Numbered from the stretch's first letter, positions 8,643 to 19,466 are shown. The stretch is 64,000 bases of DNA from Campylobacter concisus (GCF_003048905.1 NZ_PIRO01000001.1:1145208-1209207), one strand, 5' to 3'. Notes: generated from the letters alone by a model not told the origin. Translations and numbers: made by a program.

Positions 8643-8951
8643 ATGGAAAGAATCAGGTTAAAGCTAAAAGCTTACGACCATAGAGTTCTAGACCGCACTG
8701 TTGCAGCAATCGTAGAAGCTGTCAAACGAACAGGTGCCGACGTTCGTGGCCCGGTACCAATGCCTACAAAGATCAAACGCTATACAGTCTTAAAATCTCC
8801 ACACATCAACAAAGACTCACGTGAGCAGTTTGAGATGAGAATACACGCTCGTATGCTTGACATCGTAGCTGCTACTCCAGAAACTGTAGATAGCCTAACA
8901 AAACTCGACCTAGCTCCAGAAGTTAATGTCGAAGTTCGTGCGATGAAATAA
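8643..8951 (+). CDS. rpsJ: 30S ribosomal protein S10
   Basis: A 102-residue S10, first gene of the S10 operon, part of the 30S head and (as NusE) of antitermination complexes. The frame stays open upstream to 8613, but the start at 8643 is chosen because AAAGGAAAAC precedes it and because S10 normally begins [29 protein letters not shown] and [14 protein letters not shown] are family blocks. Followed 20 bases on by rplC. Confidence 0.97.
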   Translation: MERIRLKLKAYDHRVLDRTVAAIVEAVKRTGADVRGPVPMPTKIKRYTVLKSPHINKDSREQFEMRIHARMLDIVAATPETVDSLTKLDLAPEVNVEVRAMK

Positions 8952-8971
8952 GCGGACAAAAGGATAAGAGT

Positions 8972-9550
8972 ATGGAATATATTGTAGAAAAAATAGGCAT
9001 GAGTAGAACGATTGCCACGAAGAGTACGCCAGTTACACTACTTAAGCTAGTTGAGGCTAAAGTATGTGAGATCGACGAAAACAAACGTGCTATCGTAGCG
9101 TATGCCCACACTAAAGCAAACAACAAAGCTATCGCTGGTCAGCAAAAGAAATACAATCTGACTGCAGAATTTAACAAATTTGCTACGCTTGAAGTAGCTA
9201 ATAGCGAAGTTGGAAACCTAGACTTTACACCATTAAACGAGGCTAAAATTTTAAAAGTTAGCTTTAACTCAAAAGGTAGAGGCTACCAAGGTGTGGTAAA
9301 AAGACATGGTTTTGGCGGTGGTCCAAAAAGCCACGGCTCACGTTTCCACAGACGCCACGGTTCAATTGGTAACTGCGAATGGCCAGGTCGTGTTCAACCA
9401 GGTATGAAAATGGCAGGACACATGGGTAATGAGAAAGTTACTGTTAAAAACGAGCTAATAAGCTTTGACGCTCAAAATGGCATCGTAGTTGTAAAAGGTT
9501 GCGTTCCTGGTCACAATGGTGCAATGGGTAAAATAAGGATTGTAAAATGA
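8972..9550 (+). CDS. rplC: 50S ribosomal protein L3
   Basis: A 192-residue L3, an early-assembly protein near the peptidyl transferase centre. The long-loop block ([20 protein letters not shown]) and the downstream [14 protein letters not shown] are diagnostic. It keeps the Gln-containing loop region that is methylated in some bacteria. The stop overlaps the rplD start by 4 bases (ATGA), giving translational coupling. Confidence 0.97.
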   Translation: MEYIVEKIGMSRTIATKSTPVTLLKLVEAKVCEIDENKRAIVAYAHTKANNKAIAGQQKKYNLTAEFNKFATLEVANSEVGNLDFTPLNEAKILKVSFNSKGRGYQGVVKRHGFGGGPKSHGSRFHRRHGSIGNCEWPGRVQPGMKMAGHMGNEKVTVKNELISFDAQNGIVVVKGCVPGHNGAMGKIRIVK

Positions 9551-10161
9551 GTAAAATTCACGTATTAAACGATAAATTTGAAAATTCAGGCGAGTTAGAG
9601 CTTCCTGCAAGCTACGCTGAAGTAAATCCGCACAACCTATATCTTTATGTAAAATCTTACCTTGCTGGTATAAGAGCAAATTCGGCTCATACTAAAAGCC
9701 GTGCTTTTGTAAGCGGTGGTGGTAAAAAACCATGGAGACAAAAAGGACGTGGTGGTGCAAGAGCGGGTTCAACTAGAACTAACGTTTGGGTAGGCGGTGC
9801 AGTTGCATTTGGTCCAACAAACGAGAAAAACTATTTTCAAAAAGTCAATAAAAAACAAAAAAGACTAGCTCTTGAGTACGCTTTGGCAGTAAAAGCACAA
9901 GATGGTAAAATTTTTGCAGTAGATAGCATCTCAATCGAGTCTGGAAAGACAAAAGATGCAGCTAATATCATCAAAAATTTAAAAGTAAAAGACGCACTTA
10001 TCGTTAAAGATCTACTAGACGATAAAACACTACTTGCTTTTAGAAATTTAGCAAACTGCTATGTAGTAGATGCAAATGAGGTAAATGCTTATCTTGTCTC
10101 TACATTTAGTTCGGTTATCATTGAAAAAGCTGCACTAAAAACTATAACAAAAGAGGGCTAA
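9547..10161 (+). CDS. rplD: 50S ribosomal protein L4
   Basis: A 204-residue L4. The extended internal loop that lines the exit tunnel is visible as [19 protein letters not shown] around residues 58-76, the region where macrolide-resistance changes occur in Campylobacter. In E. coli L4 represses the S10 operon through its leader, making it the first candidate ligand for the leader RNA at 8531-8619, but that is inference. Starts on ATGA shared with rplC. Confidence 0.97.
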
Positions 10162-10162
10162 A

Positions 10163-10444
10163 ATGGCGGATATAACTGATATCAAAACAATTATTTATAC
10201 AGAAAAAACTCTAGGCCTTCAAGAACAAGGCGTTGTTGTTATCCAAACTTCACCAAGAGTTACAAAAAACAGCTTAAAAGCGGTTTTACAAGAGTATTTT
10301 GGAGTAACGCCTGTTCGCGTAAATTCACTTAGAATTAGCGGCAAGGTTAAGCGTTTTAGAGGAAGAGCAGGCCAACGTGACGAGATAAAGAAATTCTACG
10401 TTAAGTTACCTGAAGGCGTAAGCCTAGAAAATACGGAGGCGTAA
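10163..10444 (+). CDS. rplW: 50S ribosomal protein L23
   Basis: A 93-residue L23, sitting at the tunnel exit where signal recognition particle and trigger factor dock. [19 protein letters not shown] and [20 protein letters not shown] match the family. Only 1 base separates it from rplD and 1 base from rplB, so it is read in one polycistron. Confidence 0.96.
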
Positions 10445-10445
10445 G

Positions 10446-11279
10446 ATGGCTATAAAATCATATAAACCATATACACCTAGTCGTAGATATATGACTGGAC
10501 TAAGCTCTGAAGATATAACAGCTAAACCAAGCGTTAGAAGCTTGCTTGTTAAAATACCTGCATCTGGCGGTAGAAACAACAATGGCCGTATAACTTCAAG
10601 ACATAAAGAGGCAGGTGCAAAAAAACTTTATCGTATCATCGACTTCAAACGTCGTAAATTTGGTATAGAAGGTAAAGTTGAAGCGATCGAATACGATCCA
10701 AACAGAAACTGCCGTATCGCTCTTATAGCTTACAAAGATGGTGAAAAGCGCTATATCATTAGACCAAATGGCCTAAATGTTGGCGACGTTATCGCATCTA
10801 TCGATGAGGGCTCACTAGATATTAAACCAGGCAACGCTATGAAACTAAGATTTATCCCAGTTGGTACTATCGTTCATAACGTAGAGCTAAAACCTGGTAA
10901 AGGCGCTCAGATAGCTCGTTCAGCTGGCGGTTATGCTCAGCTAATGGGTAAAGAAGAGAAGTATGTTATCTTAAGAATGCCAAGTGGCGAGATGAGACAA
11001 GTACTAGCTGAGTGTATGGCAAGTATCGGTGTAGTTGGCAACGAAGACTGGGCTAACATCACTATCGGTAAGGCCGGACGTAATCGCCACCGCGGTATCC
11101 GCCCACAAACACGTGGTTCTGCTATGAACCCAGTTGATCACCCACACGGTGGTGGTGAAGGTAAGAAAAATTCAGGCCGTCACCCAGTTACTCCATGGGG
11201 TAAACCAACTAAAGGTGCTAAGACTCGCCGTAAAAAAGCTAGCGATAAGCTTATAATTTCAAGAAGGAAAGGAAAATAG
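10446..11279 (+). CDS. rplB: 50S ribosomal protein L2
   Basis: A 277-residue L2, needed for subunit association and peptidyl transfer. The conserved C-terminal block [20 protein letters not shown] includes the histidine in PHGGGEG linked to activity. N-terminal [20 protein letters not shown] binds 23S rRNA. The stop is TAG, which shows that TAG is an ordinary terminator codon in this genome. Confidence 0.98.
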   Translation: MAIKSYKPYTPSRRYMTGLSSEDITAKPSVRSLLVKIPASGGRNNNGRITSRHKEAGAKKLYRIIDFKRRKFGIEGKVEAIEYDPNRNCRIALIAYKDGEKRYIIRPNGLNVGDVIASIDEGSLDIKPGNAMKLRFIPVGTIVHNVELKPGKGAQIARSAGGYAQLMGKEEKYVILRMPSGEMRQVLAECMASIGVVGNEDWANITIGKAGRNRHRGIRPQTRGSAMNPVDHPHGGGEGKKNSGRHPVTPWGKPTKGAKTRRKKASDKLIISRRKGK

Positions 11280-11281
11280 AG

Positions 11282-11563
11282 ATGGCAAGATCACTCAAAA
11301 AAGGTCCTTTCGTAGATGATCATGTAATGAAAAAAGTTATTGCCGCAAAAAATGCAAACGATAACAAACCAATCAAGACTTGGTCAAGACGTAGCACGAT
11401 TGTACCTGAAATGATTGGACTAACATTTAACGTTCATAATGGCAAGAGCTTTATTCCTGTATATGTTACAGAAAATCATATAGGCTATAAACTTGGCGAA
11501 TTTGCTCCAACACGCACATTTAAGGGTCACAAAGGCTCAGTGCAAAAGAAAATCGGCAAGTAA
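11282..11563 (+). CDS. rpsS: 30S ribosomal protein S19
   Basis: A 93-residue S19 of the 30S head, binding with S13. [33 protein letters not shown] and [15 protein letters not shown] are complete family blocks. It starts 2 bases after rplB and is followed by rplV after 11 bases. Confidence 0.97.
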   Translation: MARSLKKGPFVDDHVMKKVIAAKNANDNKPIKTWSRRSTIVPEMIGLTFNVHNGKSFIPVYVTENHIGYKLGEFAPTRTFKGHKGSVQKKIGK

Positions 11564-11574
11564 GGGGAAATGAT

Positions 11575-11907
11575 ATGAGTAGAGCAATTATAAAATTCGT
11601 AAGACTTTCTCCTACAAAAGCAAGACTTATAGCAAGAGAAGTTCAAGGCATGAATGCCGAGCTAGCACTTGCAAGCTTGCAATTTATGCCAAATCGTGGT
11701 GCTAAATTTATAGCAAACGCTATTAGCTCAGCAGTAGCAAATGGCGGATTTGAGCCAGAAGAGGTTGTAGTAACTAGTTGCCGCGTTGACGCTGGTCCTG
11801 TATTAAAGAGATTTAGACCAAGAGCAAGAGGAACAGCGAGCAAAATTCGCAAACCTACTTCTCATGTAATGGTAGAAGTATCTAAACCTGAAAAGAAGGA
11901 AGCATAA
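11575..11907 (+). CDS. rplV: 50S ribosomal protein L22
   Basis: A 110-residue L22; its beta-hairpin ([20 protein letters not shown], near residues 69-88) reaches into the exit tunnel and is a macrolide-resistance hot spot. Start preceded by GGGGAAATGAT. Followed directly by rpsC. Confidence 0.97.
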   Translation: MSRAIIKFVRLSPTKARLIAREVQGMNAELALASLQFMPNRGAKFIANAISSAVANGGFEPEEVVVTSCRVDAGPVLKRFRPRARGTASKIRKPTSHVMVEVSKPEKKEA

Positions 11908-11908
11908 T

Positions 11909-12607
11909 ATGGGACAAAAAGTAAATCCAATAGGTCTTAGACTAGGAATTAACCGCAACTGGGAATCTAGATGGTTTCCAACCAAACAAAGTCTTCCTGA
12001 AAATATCGGTGAAGATTATAAAATTCGTGCATTTTTAAAGAAAAAACTTTACTATGCAGGAATTAGCCAAATTCTTATCGAAAGAACGGCTAAAAAACTT
12101 CGTGTAACCGTAGTTGCAGCTCGTCCTGGTATCATCATCGGCAAAAAAGGTCAGGATGTTGAAAACCTAAAGAATGAAGTTAGCAAACTTATCGGCAAAG
12201 AAGTAAATGTAAATATCAAAGAAGAAAGAAAAGCTCAAGCTTCAGCTCAACTTGCTGCTGAAAATGTAGCTATGCAACTTGAAAAGCGTGTCGCATTTAG
12301 ACGTGCTATGAAAAAAGTTATCCAAGGTGCTCAAAAATCAGGTGCTAAAGGTATAAAAATTTCAGTTGCTGGTCGTTTAGGTGGTGCTGAGATGGCAAGA
12401 ACCGAGTGGTATCTAGAAGGTCGCGTTCCGCTTCATACTCTTAGAGCAAAGATTGATTACGGTGTAGCTGAGGCTCATACGACTTATGGAAACATAGGTA
12501 TTAAAGTATGGATTTTTAAAGGTGAGGTTCTTCAAAAAGGTGTTCAACCTGAGAAAACTGAAGAAGAGGCACCTAAGAAAACACGTAGAGCAAGAAGAGG
12601 TAAATAA
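11909..12607 (+). CDS. rpsC: 30S ribosomal protein S3
   Basis: A 232-residue S3 with a KH domain ([20 protein letters not shown] near residues 69-88) that grips mRNA at the entry channel, and a C-terminal domain ([20 protein letters not shown]). [20 protein letters not shown] is the standard start. The tail is rich in basic residues. Confidence 0.97.
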   Translation: MGQKVNPIGLRLGINRNWESRWFPTKQSLPENIGEDYKIRAFLKKKLYYAGISQILIERTAKKLRVTVVAARPGIIIGKKGQDVENLKNEVSKLIGKEVNVNIKEERKAQASAQLAAENVAMQLEKRVAFRRAMKKVIQGAQKSGAKGIKISVAGRLGGAEMARTEWYLEGRVPLHTLRAKIDYGVAEAHTTYGNIGIKVWIFKGEVLQKGVQPEKTEEEAPKKTRRARRGK

Positions 12608-12609
12608 TT

Positions 12610-13035
12610 ATGTTGATGCCTAAAAGAACGAAATTTCGTAAGCAAATGAAAGGTCGCAACCGTGGTTATGCGACTCGTGGAGCATCTTTAGCAACTGGTG
12701 AATTTGCACTTAAGGCTGTTGAAGCTGGTAGAATAAATTCTCGCCAAATAGAAGCTGCTCGTCAAGCTCTAACTCGTCACGTAAAAAGACAGGCTAAAAT
12801 TTGGATTAGGGTTTTCCCTGATAAGCCACTTACTAAAAAACCTCTACAAACTCGTATGGGTAAAGGTAAGGCTGGAGTTGAAGAGTGGGTTATGAATATC
12901 AAACCTGGTCGTATAATATTTGAAATGGCTGGTGTTAGCGAAGAGTTAGCTCGTGAAGCTCTAACTTTGGCTCTACACAAACTTCCTTTCAAATCAAAAT
13001 TTGTAACGCGAGAGAGTGAAAATGAAATATACTGA
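12610..13035 (+). CDS. rplP: 50S ribosomal protein L16
   Basis: A 141-residue L16 near the A-site of the 50[20 protein letters not shown] and the [13 protein letters not shown] block are typical; the Arg in the KAG loop region is a known hydroxylation target in other bacteria. An ATG at 12616 is possible, but MLMPKR is the usual Campylobacter start. Its end overlaps rpmC. Confidence 0.97.
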   Translation: MLMPKRTKFRKQMKGRNRGYATRGASLATGEFALKAVEAGRINSRQIEAARQALTRHVKRQAKIWIRVFPDKPLTKKPLQTRMGKGKAGVEEWVMNIKPGRIIFEMAGVSEELAREALTLALHKLPFKSKFVTRESENEIY

Positions 13036-13216
13036 GTTAAAAGATAAGAGCGTTGCAGAATTAAACGCGTTGCTAAAAGAGAAAAAGGTGCTTTTATTTA
13101 CTTTAAGACAAAAGCTAAAAACTATGCAGTTAAGCAACCCTAATGAGATTAGTGCTATTCGCAAAGAGATAGCTCAGATCAACACTGCAATTAGTGCAAC
13201 AAGACAAGGGGCGTAA
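13022..13216 (+). CDS. rpmC: 50S ribosomal protein L29
   Basis: A 64-residue two-helix protein of the tunnel exit. The frame includes an ATG at 13016, but 13022 ([10 protein letters not shown]) matches the usual family start and has GAGAG upstream inside the rplP end. [19 protein letters not shown] is the conserved second half. Overlap with rplP by 14 bases suggests coupling. Confidence 0.95.
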   Translation: MKYTELKDKSVAELNALLKEKKVLLFTLRQKLKTMQLSNPNEISAIRKEIAQINTAISATRQGA

Positions 13217-13217
13217 A

Positions 13218-13469
13218 ATGGCATTAAAAAGAGAAATTCAAGGTGTTGTTTTACAAAAAGCTGGAGATAAAACAGCTACTATTTTGGTAGAAAGACGCGT
13301 TATGCACCCAAGATACCATAAATTTGTAAAACGCTTTAAAAAGTATTTAGTTCACGATGAGAAAAATGAGACAAGAGCAGGTGATACAGTTGTTGCGATC
13401 GAGTGCAGACCACTTTCAGCTCGCAAGAATTTTCGCTTAAAAGCTGTATTGGCAAAGGGAGTTGAGTAA
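13218..13469 (+). CDS. rpsQ: 30S ribosomal protein S17
   Basis: An 83-residue OB-fold protein, an early binder of 16S r[23 protein letters not shown] and [20 protein letters not shown] are family blocks. The frame opens earlier at 13194, but 13218 has AAGGGGCG just upstream and follows the rpmC stop by one base, so it is the likely start. The last base is shared with rplN. Confidence 0.96.
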   Translation: MALKREIQGVVLQKAGDKTATILVERRVMHPRYHKFVKRFKKYLVHDEKNETRAGDTVVAIECRPLSARKNFRLKAVLAKGVE

Positions 13470-13837
13470 TGATTCAAAGTTTTACAAGACTTGCAGTTGC
13501 TGATAATAGTGGTGCAAAAGAGTTAATGTGTATAAAAGTTCTTGGCGGTAGCAAAAGAAGATACGCTACACTTGGTGATATCATAGTTTGCTCTGTTAAA
13601 AAAGCTCTTCCAAATGGCAAGATCAAAAAAGGACAGGTTGTAAAAGCTGTTGTTGTAAGAACTAAAAAAGAGGTTCAAAGAGATAATGGTTCGCTAATCC
13701 GCTTTGATGAGAACGCAGCTGTTATACTTGATAGCAAAAAAGAGCCAGTCGGCACTCGTATTTTTGGACCAGTTGGACGTGAAGTTAGATATGCTAACTT
13801 TATGAAAATTGTTTCGCTAGCTCCGGAGGTTTTATAA
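13469..13837 (+). CDS. rplN: 50S ribosomal protein L14
   Basis: A 122-residue L14 of the subunit interface. [31 protein letters not shown] and the C-terminal [20 protein letters not shown] are complete. Start and stop overlap its neighbours by one base each (TAATG), so rpsQ, rplN and rplX are tightly coupled. Confidence 0.97.
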   Translation: MIQSFTRLAVADNSGAKELMCIKVLGGSKRRYATLGDIIVCSVKKALPNGKIKKGQVVKAVVVRTKKEVQRDNGSLIRFDENAAVILDSKKEPVGTRIFGPVGREVRYANFMKIVSLAPEVL

Positions 13838-14073
13838 TGGCTAATGTAAAATTTAAAGTCAAAAAAGGCGATACCGTTAAGATCATCGCTGGTGACGATA
13901 AAGGTAAAACTGGTAAGATTTTAGCAGTTCTTGCAAAAAAAAGTCAGGTTATAGTTGAGGGATGCAAAGTAGCTAAAAAAGCTATTAAACCAAGCGAAAA
14001 AACTCCAAATGGTGGTCACGTAAATAAAGAGATGCCAATTGACATATCAAACGTCGCGAAAGTTGAAGGATAA
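13837..14073 (+). CDS. rplX: 50S ribosomal protein L24
   Basis: A 78-residue L24, an assembly initiator carrying a KOW motif ([20 protein letters not shown], residues 8-27). It is shorter than the about 103 residues of E. coli L24, as in other Campylobacter. Begins in the rplN stop codon and is followed by rplE after 5 bases. Confidence 0.96.
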
Positions 14074-14078
14074 GAGAT

Positions 14079-14624
14079 ATGAGTAGATTAAAAGATAAAT
14101 TTAACGAAACTATCAAGCCAGCTCTCGTAAAAGAATTTGACATCAAAAATCCAATGCTTATCCCTGCGCTCGAGAAGATCGTGATCAGTGTAGGCGCTGG
14201 AGACTCTGCGAAAGATCAGAAAGTGCTTCAAAATATGGCTGATACCATTTCACTTATCGCTGGACAAAAAGCGGTTATCACTGATGCTAAAAAATCAGTT
14301 GCTGGCTTTAAAGTTCGCGAAGGTTTCCCTGTTGGTATCAAAGTAACTTTGAGAAAAGAGCAAATGTATGCTTTCTTAGATAAGCTAATCAGTGTTGCTC
14401 TTCCAAGGGTTAAAGACTTCCGTGGTCTTCCAAAAAATGGCTTTGATGGACGTGGAAACTATAACTTTGGTCTTAGCGAGCAGCTAATGTTTCCAGAGGT
14501 TGAGTATGATAAAATTTTACGAACTCATGGTATGAATATTACGATTGCTACTACGGCTAAAAACGATAAAGAGGCATTCAAATTGCTAGAGCTATTTGGT
14601 GTGCCGTTTGCAAAAGGAAAGTAA
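14079..14624 (+). CDS. rplE: 50S ribosomal protein L5
   Basis: A 181-residue L5 that binds 5S rRNA and contacts S13. [33 protein letters not shown] and [20 protein letters not shown] are family blocks. In E. coli the start of this gene is the S8 control site; I see no comparable hairpin in the 5-base gap here. Confidence 0.97.
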
Positions 14625-14625
14625 A

Positions 14626-14811
14626 ATGGCAAAGAAATCAATGATAGCAAAAGCTGCGCGCAAGCCAAAATTTGCGGTTCGTGGCTATACTAGATGCCAA
14701 ATTTGCGGTCGTCCGCACTCTGTTTATAAAGATTTTGGAATTTGCCGTGTTTGCCTAAGAAAAATGGCTAACGAAGGCCTAATACCTGGTCTTAAAAAAG
14801 CAAGTTGGTAA
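14626..14811 (+). CDS. rpsN: 30S ribosomal protein S14, zinc-binding short form
   Basis: A 61-residue type Z S14. Four cysteines (C24, C27, C40, C43) form the zinc ribbon that the zinc-free long form lacks. The frame opens upstream at 14596, but 14626 ([14 protein letters not shown]) has AAAGGAAAG upstream and gives the family length. Confidence 0.96.
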   Translation: MAKKSMIAKAARKPKFAVRGYTRCQICGRPHSVYKDFGICRVCLRKMANEGLIPGLKKASW

Positions 14812-14820
14812 GGAAGAGAA

Positions 14821-15216
14821 ATGTTGAACGATTTAATATCAGATGGATTAACACGCATTAGAAATGCAAGTATGAGAAGACTTGAGACTGCTAAATTGCT
14901 TCATTCTAAGGTTGTTGAGGCTACTCTTTCTATCCTTGCAGCAAAAGGCTATATCGAGAGCTACAACGTTATCGAAGAAGGCAATAAAAAATTTATAAAT
15001 GTGGTTTTAAAGTATGATGAGTACGGCAGAAGCGTTATAAACGAGCTTAAAAGGGTTTCAAAACCTGGTCGCCGTGTTTATCAAGGTAAAGACGACATTA
15101 AGCGTTTTAAAAATGGTTACGGAACAGTTATCGTTAGCACAAGCAAAGGCGTTATGAGCGGTATTGAGGCAAGTAAAGCTGGCGTTGGCGGCGAGGTTCT
15201 TTGCACCGTTTGGTAA
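14821..15216 (+). CDS. rpsH: 30S ribosomal protein S8
   Basis: A 131-residue S8, central to 30S platform assembly. [20 protein letters not shown] at the start and [20 protein letters not shown] at the end match the family. In E. coli S8 is the autorepressor of the spc operon. Here it is followed by an unusual 197-base gap rich in hairpins before rplF, whereas all other gaps in this stretch are below 25 bases. Confidence 0.97.
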   Translation: MLNDLISDGLTRIRNASMRRLETAKLLHSKVVEATLSILAAKGYIESYNVIEEGNKKFINVVLKYDEYGRSVINELKRVSKPGRRVYQGKDDIKRFKNGYGTVIVSTSKGVMSGIEASKAGVGGEVLCTVW

Positions 15217-15413
15217 TAAACTGCGTTAAAAACGCTATTTTGACCTTATAACTTAAGGTTAAAATTTCTTTTTAGCTAGGTGAAATTTTATATTTCGCCA
15301 AAGCTAAATCTAGAAATTCAAATGAAGGTTTCGTCAAATCTGACGATAAAATTTACGGCATTGTGGTGTTTATTCGTAAATGTAGGAACACCCTAGACAA
15401 GTAAAGGAAAAAA
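15217..15413 (+). promoter_or_regulatory. Hairpin-rich intra-operon segment between rpsH and rplF
   Basis: Five stem-loops can be drawn: GCGTT/AACGC (15223-15235), an 8-bp stem 15241-15248 with 15254-15261, a 15-bp interrupted stem 15271-15286 with 15292-15308 (one G-U pair), TCGTCA/TGACGA (15331-15346), and GGTGTT/AACACC (15365-15392). No coding frame is convincing. It may be a regulatory RNA or a processing site setting rplF expression; a promoter could also be present. Function is inferred from structure and position only. Confidence 0.5.
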
Positions 15414-15950
15414 ATGTCACGTATTGGAAAACAGCCTATCGCTATCCCAAGTGGTGTAGACGTTAGCGTTGAAAATAATGTCCTAAAATTTAAAAAGGGC
15501 AATCATATAAAAGAGCTTGACACAAAAGGTCACGTTGATGTCAAGATAGAAAATGGTCATATAGTTTTTGCTCCAAAAGGCGAAGATCGCCAAAGCAGAG
15601 CTTACTGGGGAACATATAGAGCACTTGCTAATAATATCGTAACTGGTATCACTGCGGGATTCACTCGCCAGCTTGAGATCAACGGCGTTGGTTACAAAGC
15701 AGCTGCAAAAGGTAAAATTTTAGAGCTTTCTCTTGGTTTTTCACACCTTATCAACTATGAGCTACCAGCAGGCGTTGAAGCTAGTGTTGAGAAAAACGTT
15801 ATTACTATCAAAGGCGATGACAAACAAGTAGTAGGACAAGTGGCTGCTCAAGTTAGAGGATTTAGACCACCTGAGCCATATAAAGGTAAGGGTGTTAAAT
15901 ATCTAGAAGAACGTATTATCCGCAAAGCGGGCAAGACATCTAAGAAGTAA
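15414..15950 (+). CDS. rplF: 50S ribosomal protein L6
   Basis: A 178-residue L6 of the factor-binding region. [20 protein letters not shown] and the C-terminal [15 protein letters not shown] are diagnostic. Ribosome site AAAGGAAAA. It begins after the structured gap, so its translation or mRNA level may be set separately from the upstream genes. Confidence 0.97.
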   Translation: MSRIGKQPIAIPSGVDVSVENNVLKFKKGNHIKELDTKGHVDVKIENGHIVFAPKGEDRQSRAYWGTYRALANNIVTGITAGFTRQLEINGVGYKAAAKGKILELSLGFSHLINYELPAGVEASVEKNVITIKGDDKQVVGQVAAQVRGFRPPEPYKGKGVKYLEERIIRKAGKTSKK

Positions 15951-15960
15951 GGAGCGGTAA

Positions 15961-16317
15961 ATGACAGCAAAAGTACTAAAAAGAAAAATCGCTCTTAGAA
16001 TTAAGAGGAAAAGAAGAATCAGAGGTAAAATTTCTGGTGTTGCAACTTGCCCAAGAGTTTCTATTTTCAAATCGAATAGAACTATCTATGTTCAAGCAAT
16101 TGACGACGTTACAGCTACTACACTAGCTGCGGTTGATGGCAGAAAGATAGGCATAAAAGCAAATAAAGAAGGTGCGGTCACTTTAGCTAAAGAATTTGCT
16201 AAGGCTTTAAAAGCTAAGAAGATAGATGTTGCAGTTTTTGATAGAAATGGTTATTTGTATCATGGCGTTATCGCAGCATTTGCTGAAGCTTTAAGAGAAA
16301 ATGGCATCAAGCTATAA
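15961..16317 (+). CDS. rplR: 50S ribosomal protein L18
   Basis: A 118-residue 5S rRNA-binding protein of the central protuberance. RPRVSI-type block appears as [20 protein letters not shown], and the end reads [20 protein letters not shown]. Starts 10 bases after rplF with AAGGAGCGG upstream. Confidence 0.97.
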   Translation: MTAKVLKRKIALRIKRKRRIRGKISGVATCPRVSIFKSNRTIYVQAIDDVTATTLAAVDGRKIGIKANKEGAVTLAKEFAKALKAKKIDVAVFDRNGYLYHGVIAAFAEALRENGIKL

Positions 16318-16332
16318 CCCAAAGGAAAATCG

Positions 16333-16776
16333 ATGGAAAAATATAATAGAGAAGAATTTGAAGAAGTAATCGTCGATATCGGTCGGGTTACAAAGGTTGT
16401 TAAAGGTGGCCGTAGATTTAGATTTACAGCTTTAGTTGTTGTTGGTAATAGAAATGGTCTAGTTGGCTTTGGTTATGGTAAAGCTAAAGAGGTACCAGAT
16501 GCGATGAGAAAAGCAATTGACGACGCATTTAAAAATATTATCCACGTTAAGATCAAAGGCACAACTATCCCTCACGATGTAGAGGTAAAATACAACGCAA
16601 GTAGAATGCTACTTCGCCCAGCTAGCGAGGGTACTGGTGTTATCGCTGGTGGTAGTGCACGTCCTATTATCGAGCTTGCAGGTATTAAGGATATCCTTAC
16701 TAAATCACTTGGCTCAAACAACTCAGCAAACGTCGTTCGTGCTACTATAAAAGCACTTAGTTTGCTAAAAAGCTAA
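16333..16776 (+). CDS. rpsE: 30S ribosomal protein S5
   Basis: A 147-residue S5 with the N-terminal double-stranded RNA-binding fold ([18 protein letters not shown]) and C-terminal domain ([20 protein letters not shown]). It helps set decoding accuracy and mRNA entry. Followed by rplO after 15 bases. Confidence 0.97.
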   Translation: MEKYNREEFEEVIVDIGRVTKVVKGGRRFRFTALVVVGNRNGLVGFGYGKAKEVPDAMRKAIDDAFKNIIHVKIKGTTIPHDVEVKYNASRMLLRPASEGTGVIAGGSARPIIELAGIKDILTKSLGSNNSANVVRATIKALSLLKS

Positions 16777-16791
16777 GAGAAAGGAGTTAAG

Positions 16792-17193
16792 ATGGCATTA
16801 GAAAAATTAACACCTGCTGCAGGTTCAACTCATGCAACCAAAAGAATAGGTCGTGGTCAAGGTAGCGGCAATGGCAAAACTGCTGGCAAAGGTAACAAAG
16901 GCCAAAGAGCAAGAAAAGGCTACAATGAGAAAAGAGGTTTTGAGGGCGGACAGCAACCACTTCAAAGGCGTCTTCCAAAAGTAGGTTTTACTTCTAAATT
17001 TGAAAAACCTTATGTTATTAATGTCGAAAAAATTGCAGCTATAAAAGAGCTTGCTGAAATTTCAATAGCAACAATAGCTAGCGTTCATAAAATTTCAAAG
17101 AGCGTTACTAAGATAAAACTAATCGGTGCAAGCGCAAAAGCTCTTGCTTCAAAGATCAAAGACGAGAACGTTAGCGTTAGCGGAACAAAATAA
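16792..17193 (+). CDS. rplO: 50S ribosomal protein L15
   Basis: A 133-residue L15. The glycine-rich basic N-terminus ([20 protein letters not shown] then [20 protein letters not shown]) threads into 23S rRNA. The C-terminal domain is shorter than in E. coli. Its last base overlaps the first base of secY (TAATG), a common coupling of L15 and SecY. Confidence 0.97.
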   Translation: MALEKLTPAAGSTHATKRIGRGQGSGNGKTAGKGNKGQRARKGYNEKRGFEGGQQPLQRRLPKVGFTSKFEKPYVINVEKIAAIKELAEISIATIASVHKISKSVTKIKLIGASAKALASKIKDENVSVSGTK

Positions 17194-18455
17194 TGGATAA
17201 AACACTGACCAACAAGATTTTAATCACGTTGGCATTTTTGTTCGCATACAGGATACTGGCTTATGTGCCAGTTCCTGGTGTTAATGTCGACGTAATTAAA
17301 GAATTTTTCAATTCAAACAATAGCAATGCCTTGGGTCTATTTAATATGTTTAGTGGTAAAGCTGCTGAGCGTTTAAGTATTATCTCTTTAGGTATCATGC
17401 CTTACATCACAGCTTCGATCATTATGGAGCTTTTAGCAGCAACATTTCCGAAATTAGGTCAGATGAAAAAAGAGCGTGACGGTATGCAAAAATATATGCA
17501 AATTATACGCTATGCAACCATTGTCATCACTCTTGTGCAATCAATCGGTGTTTCTATCGGACTTCAAAGCTTAAGTGGACGCGGTGGCGAACAAGCTATC
17601 ATGATAGATATAAATTTATTTATCGCGATATCTGCTGTATCTATGCTAACTGGAACTATGCTGCTTATGTGGATAGGTGAGCAAATAACGCAACGTGGTA
17701 TAGGCAACGGTATAAGTCTTATCATCTTTGCTGGTATCGTCTCTGGCATACCTAGTGCGATCGGCGGAACTGTAAATTTAGTAAATACTTCCGAGATGAA
17801 TTTCCTAACAGTTATCGCTATTTTGGTGATTATCTTAGCTACTATTGGTGCTATTATATTTGTCGAGATGGGCGAAAGGCGTATCCCTATTTCTTACTCA
17901 AGAAAAGTGATAATGGAAAATCAAAACAAACGTATAATGAACTATATACCGATCAAAGTAAATTTAAGCGGCGTTATCCCACCGATATTTGCTAGTGCGA
18001 TTTTGATGTTTCCTAGTACTATTTTACAAGCTAGTACAAATCCGATCATCCAAGCTATCAACGACTTTTTAAGTCCAAATGGCTATATGTTTAACTTTTT
18101 AACGTTTTTATTTATTATCTTCTTTGCGTTTTTCTACGCATCAATCGTGTTTAACACAAAAGATATAAGTGAAAATTTAAAGAAACAAGGCGGATTTATC
18201 CCAGGTGTTAGACCAGGCGAGAGTACGGCTAATTATCTAAATGAAGTGGCTGGCAGACTAACTTTGGGCGGTGCTTTATATCTAGGCATCATCTCAACTT
18301 TGCCGTGGGTACTTGTAAAAACTATGGGTGTACCATTTTATTTTGGTGGCACGTCAGTACTTATCGTGGTCTCTGTCGCTCTGGATACTATGAGGCGTAT
18401 AGAAGCTCAGTCTTATACAAACAAATACCAAACTCTAAGTGCAGTAGGTCTATAA
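17193..18455 (+). CDS. secY: Preprotein translocase subunit SecY
   Basis: A 420-residue inner-membrane channel subunit of the Sec translocon with about ten membrane segments. YVPVPGVNVDVIKEF near the start, LGIMPYITASIIMELLAATF for the second helix, and the cytoplasmic PFIPGVRPGES-type loop (GGFIPGVRPGESTANYLNEV) are clear. Placed between rplO and map as in most bacteria. Confidence 0.97.
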   Translation: MDKTLTNKILITLAFLFAYRILAYVPVPGVNVDVIKEFFNSNNSNALGLFNMFSGKAAERLSIISLGIMPYITASIIMELLAATFPKLGQMKKERDGMQKYMQIIRYATIVITLVQSIGVSIGLQSLSGRGGEQAIMIDINLFIAISAVSMLTGTMLLMWIGEQITQRGIGNGISLIIFAGIVSGIPSAIGGTVNLVNTSEMNFLTVIAILVIILATIGAIIFVEMGERRIPISYSRKVIMENQNKRIMNYIPIKVNLSGVIPPIFASAILMFPSTILQASTNPIIQAINDFLSPNGYMFNFLTFLFIIFFAFFYASIVFNTKDISENLKKQGGFIPGVRPGESTANYLNEVAGRLTLGGALYLGIISTLPWVLVKTMGVPFYFGGTSVLIVVSVALDTMRRIEAQSYTNKYQTLSAVGL

Positions 18456-18456
18456 A

Positions 18457-19215
18457 ATGGCTATCACGCTAAAAAGACCAGCTGAGATAGAGAAAATGAG
18501 AGCGGCGAATAAGATCGTCGCTCAAACTCTTGATCACGTTTCTACGATTATAAAACCTGGAATTTCACTTCTTGAAATAGATAAAATTTGTGAAGATATG
18601 ATAAGGGCTGCTGGGGCAAAACCTGCTTTTAAAGGGCTCTATGGCTTCCCAAATGCAGCTTGCATAAGCGTCAATGAAGTGGTGATCCACGGAATTCCAA
18701 ATGAATACAAACTAAAAGAGGGCGATATCGTTAGTGTTGATATTGGCTCAAATTTAGATGGTTATTTTGGTGATTCAGCTAGGACTTTTGGGGTTGGTAA
18801 AATTTCAAAAGAAGATGAAGCCTTGATCGCTTGCTCAAAAGATGCACTATATTTTGCGATTGACTATATAAGAGCTGGTATGCATTTTAAAGAAATTTGC
18901 TACGAGCTTGAGAAATTTATACTAGGTAGAGGCTATGTGCCTTTGCGTGGGTATTGTGGTCATGGTATAGGAAAAAGGCCACATGAAGAGCCAGAAATTC
19001 CAAACTACCTTGAGGGACATAATCCAAAAGCCGGACCAAAGATAAAAGAGGGAATGGTTTTTTGTATAGAGCCGATGATCTGTCAAAAAGATGGTACGCC
19101 AGTTTTAGGAAGTGATAACTGGAAAGTAACCTCAAAAGATGGTTTGAGAACCAGCCATTATGAGCATTGCATGGCGATAGTTAATGGTAAGGCCGAAATT
19201 TTAAGCCAAGCATAA
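18457..19215 (+). CDS. map: Methionine aminopeptidase type I
   Basis: A 252-residue MetAP that removes the initiator methionine co-translationally. The two-metal site ligands are D95, D106, H169, E205 and E236, with substrate-site H78 (VIHGIPN). No N-terminal extension. It starts one base after the secY stop. Confidence 0.97.
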   Translation: MAITLKRPAEIEKMRAANKIVAQTLDHVSTIIKPGISLLEIDKICEDMIRAAGAKPAFKGLYGFPNAACISVNEVVIHGIPNEYKLKEGDIVSVDIGSNLDGYFGDSARTFGVGKISKEDEALIACSKDALYFAIDYIRAGMHFKEICYELEKFILGRGYVPLRGYCGHGIGKRPHEEPEIPNYLEGHNPKAGPKIKEGMVFCIEPMICQKDGTPVLGSDNWKVTSKDGLRTSHYEHCMAIVNGKAEILSQA

Positions 19216-19247
19216 AATTTATAGCAAATTTAAAGAAAGGAGAGTTT

Positions 19248-19466
19248 GTGGCAAAAGACGATGTCATTGAGATTGATGGAAATGTTGTTGAAGCACTGCC
19301 AAATGCAACTTTTAAAGTTGAGCTTGACAACAAACATATAATTTTATGTCATATCGCCGGAAAAATGAGAATGCATTATATAAAGATAATGCCTGGCGAC
19401 CGCGTAAAAGTAGAACTTACGCCATATAGCCTAGATAAAGGCAGAATTACTTATAGATATAAGTAA
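19248..19466 (+). CDS. infA: Translation initiation factor IF-1
   Basis: A 72-residue OB-fold protein that blocks the A-site during initiation. It starts with GTG behind [29 protein letters not shown] and [20 protein letters not shown] are complete. Last gene before the structured leader of the alpha-operon genes. Confidence 0.97.
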
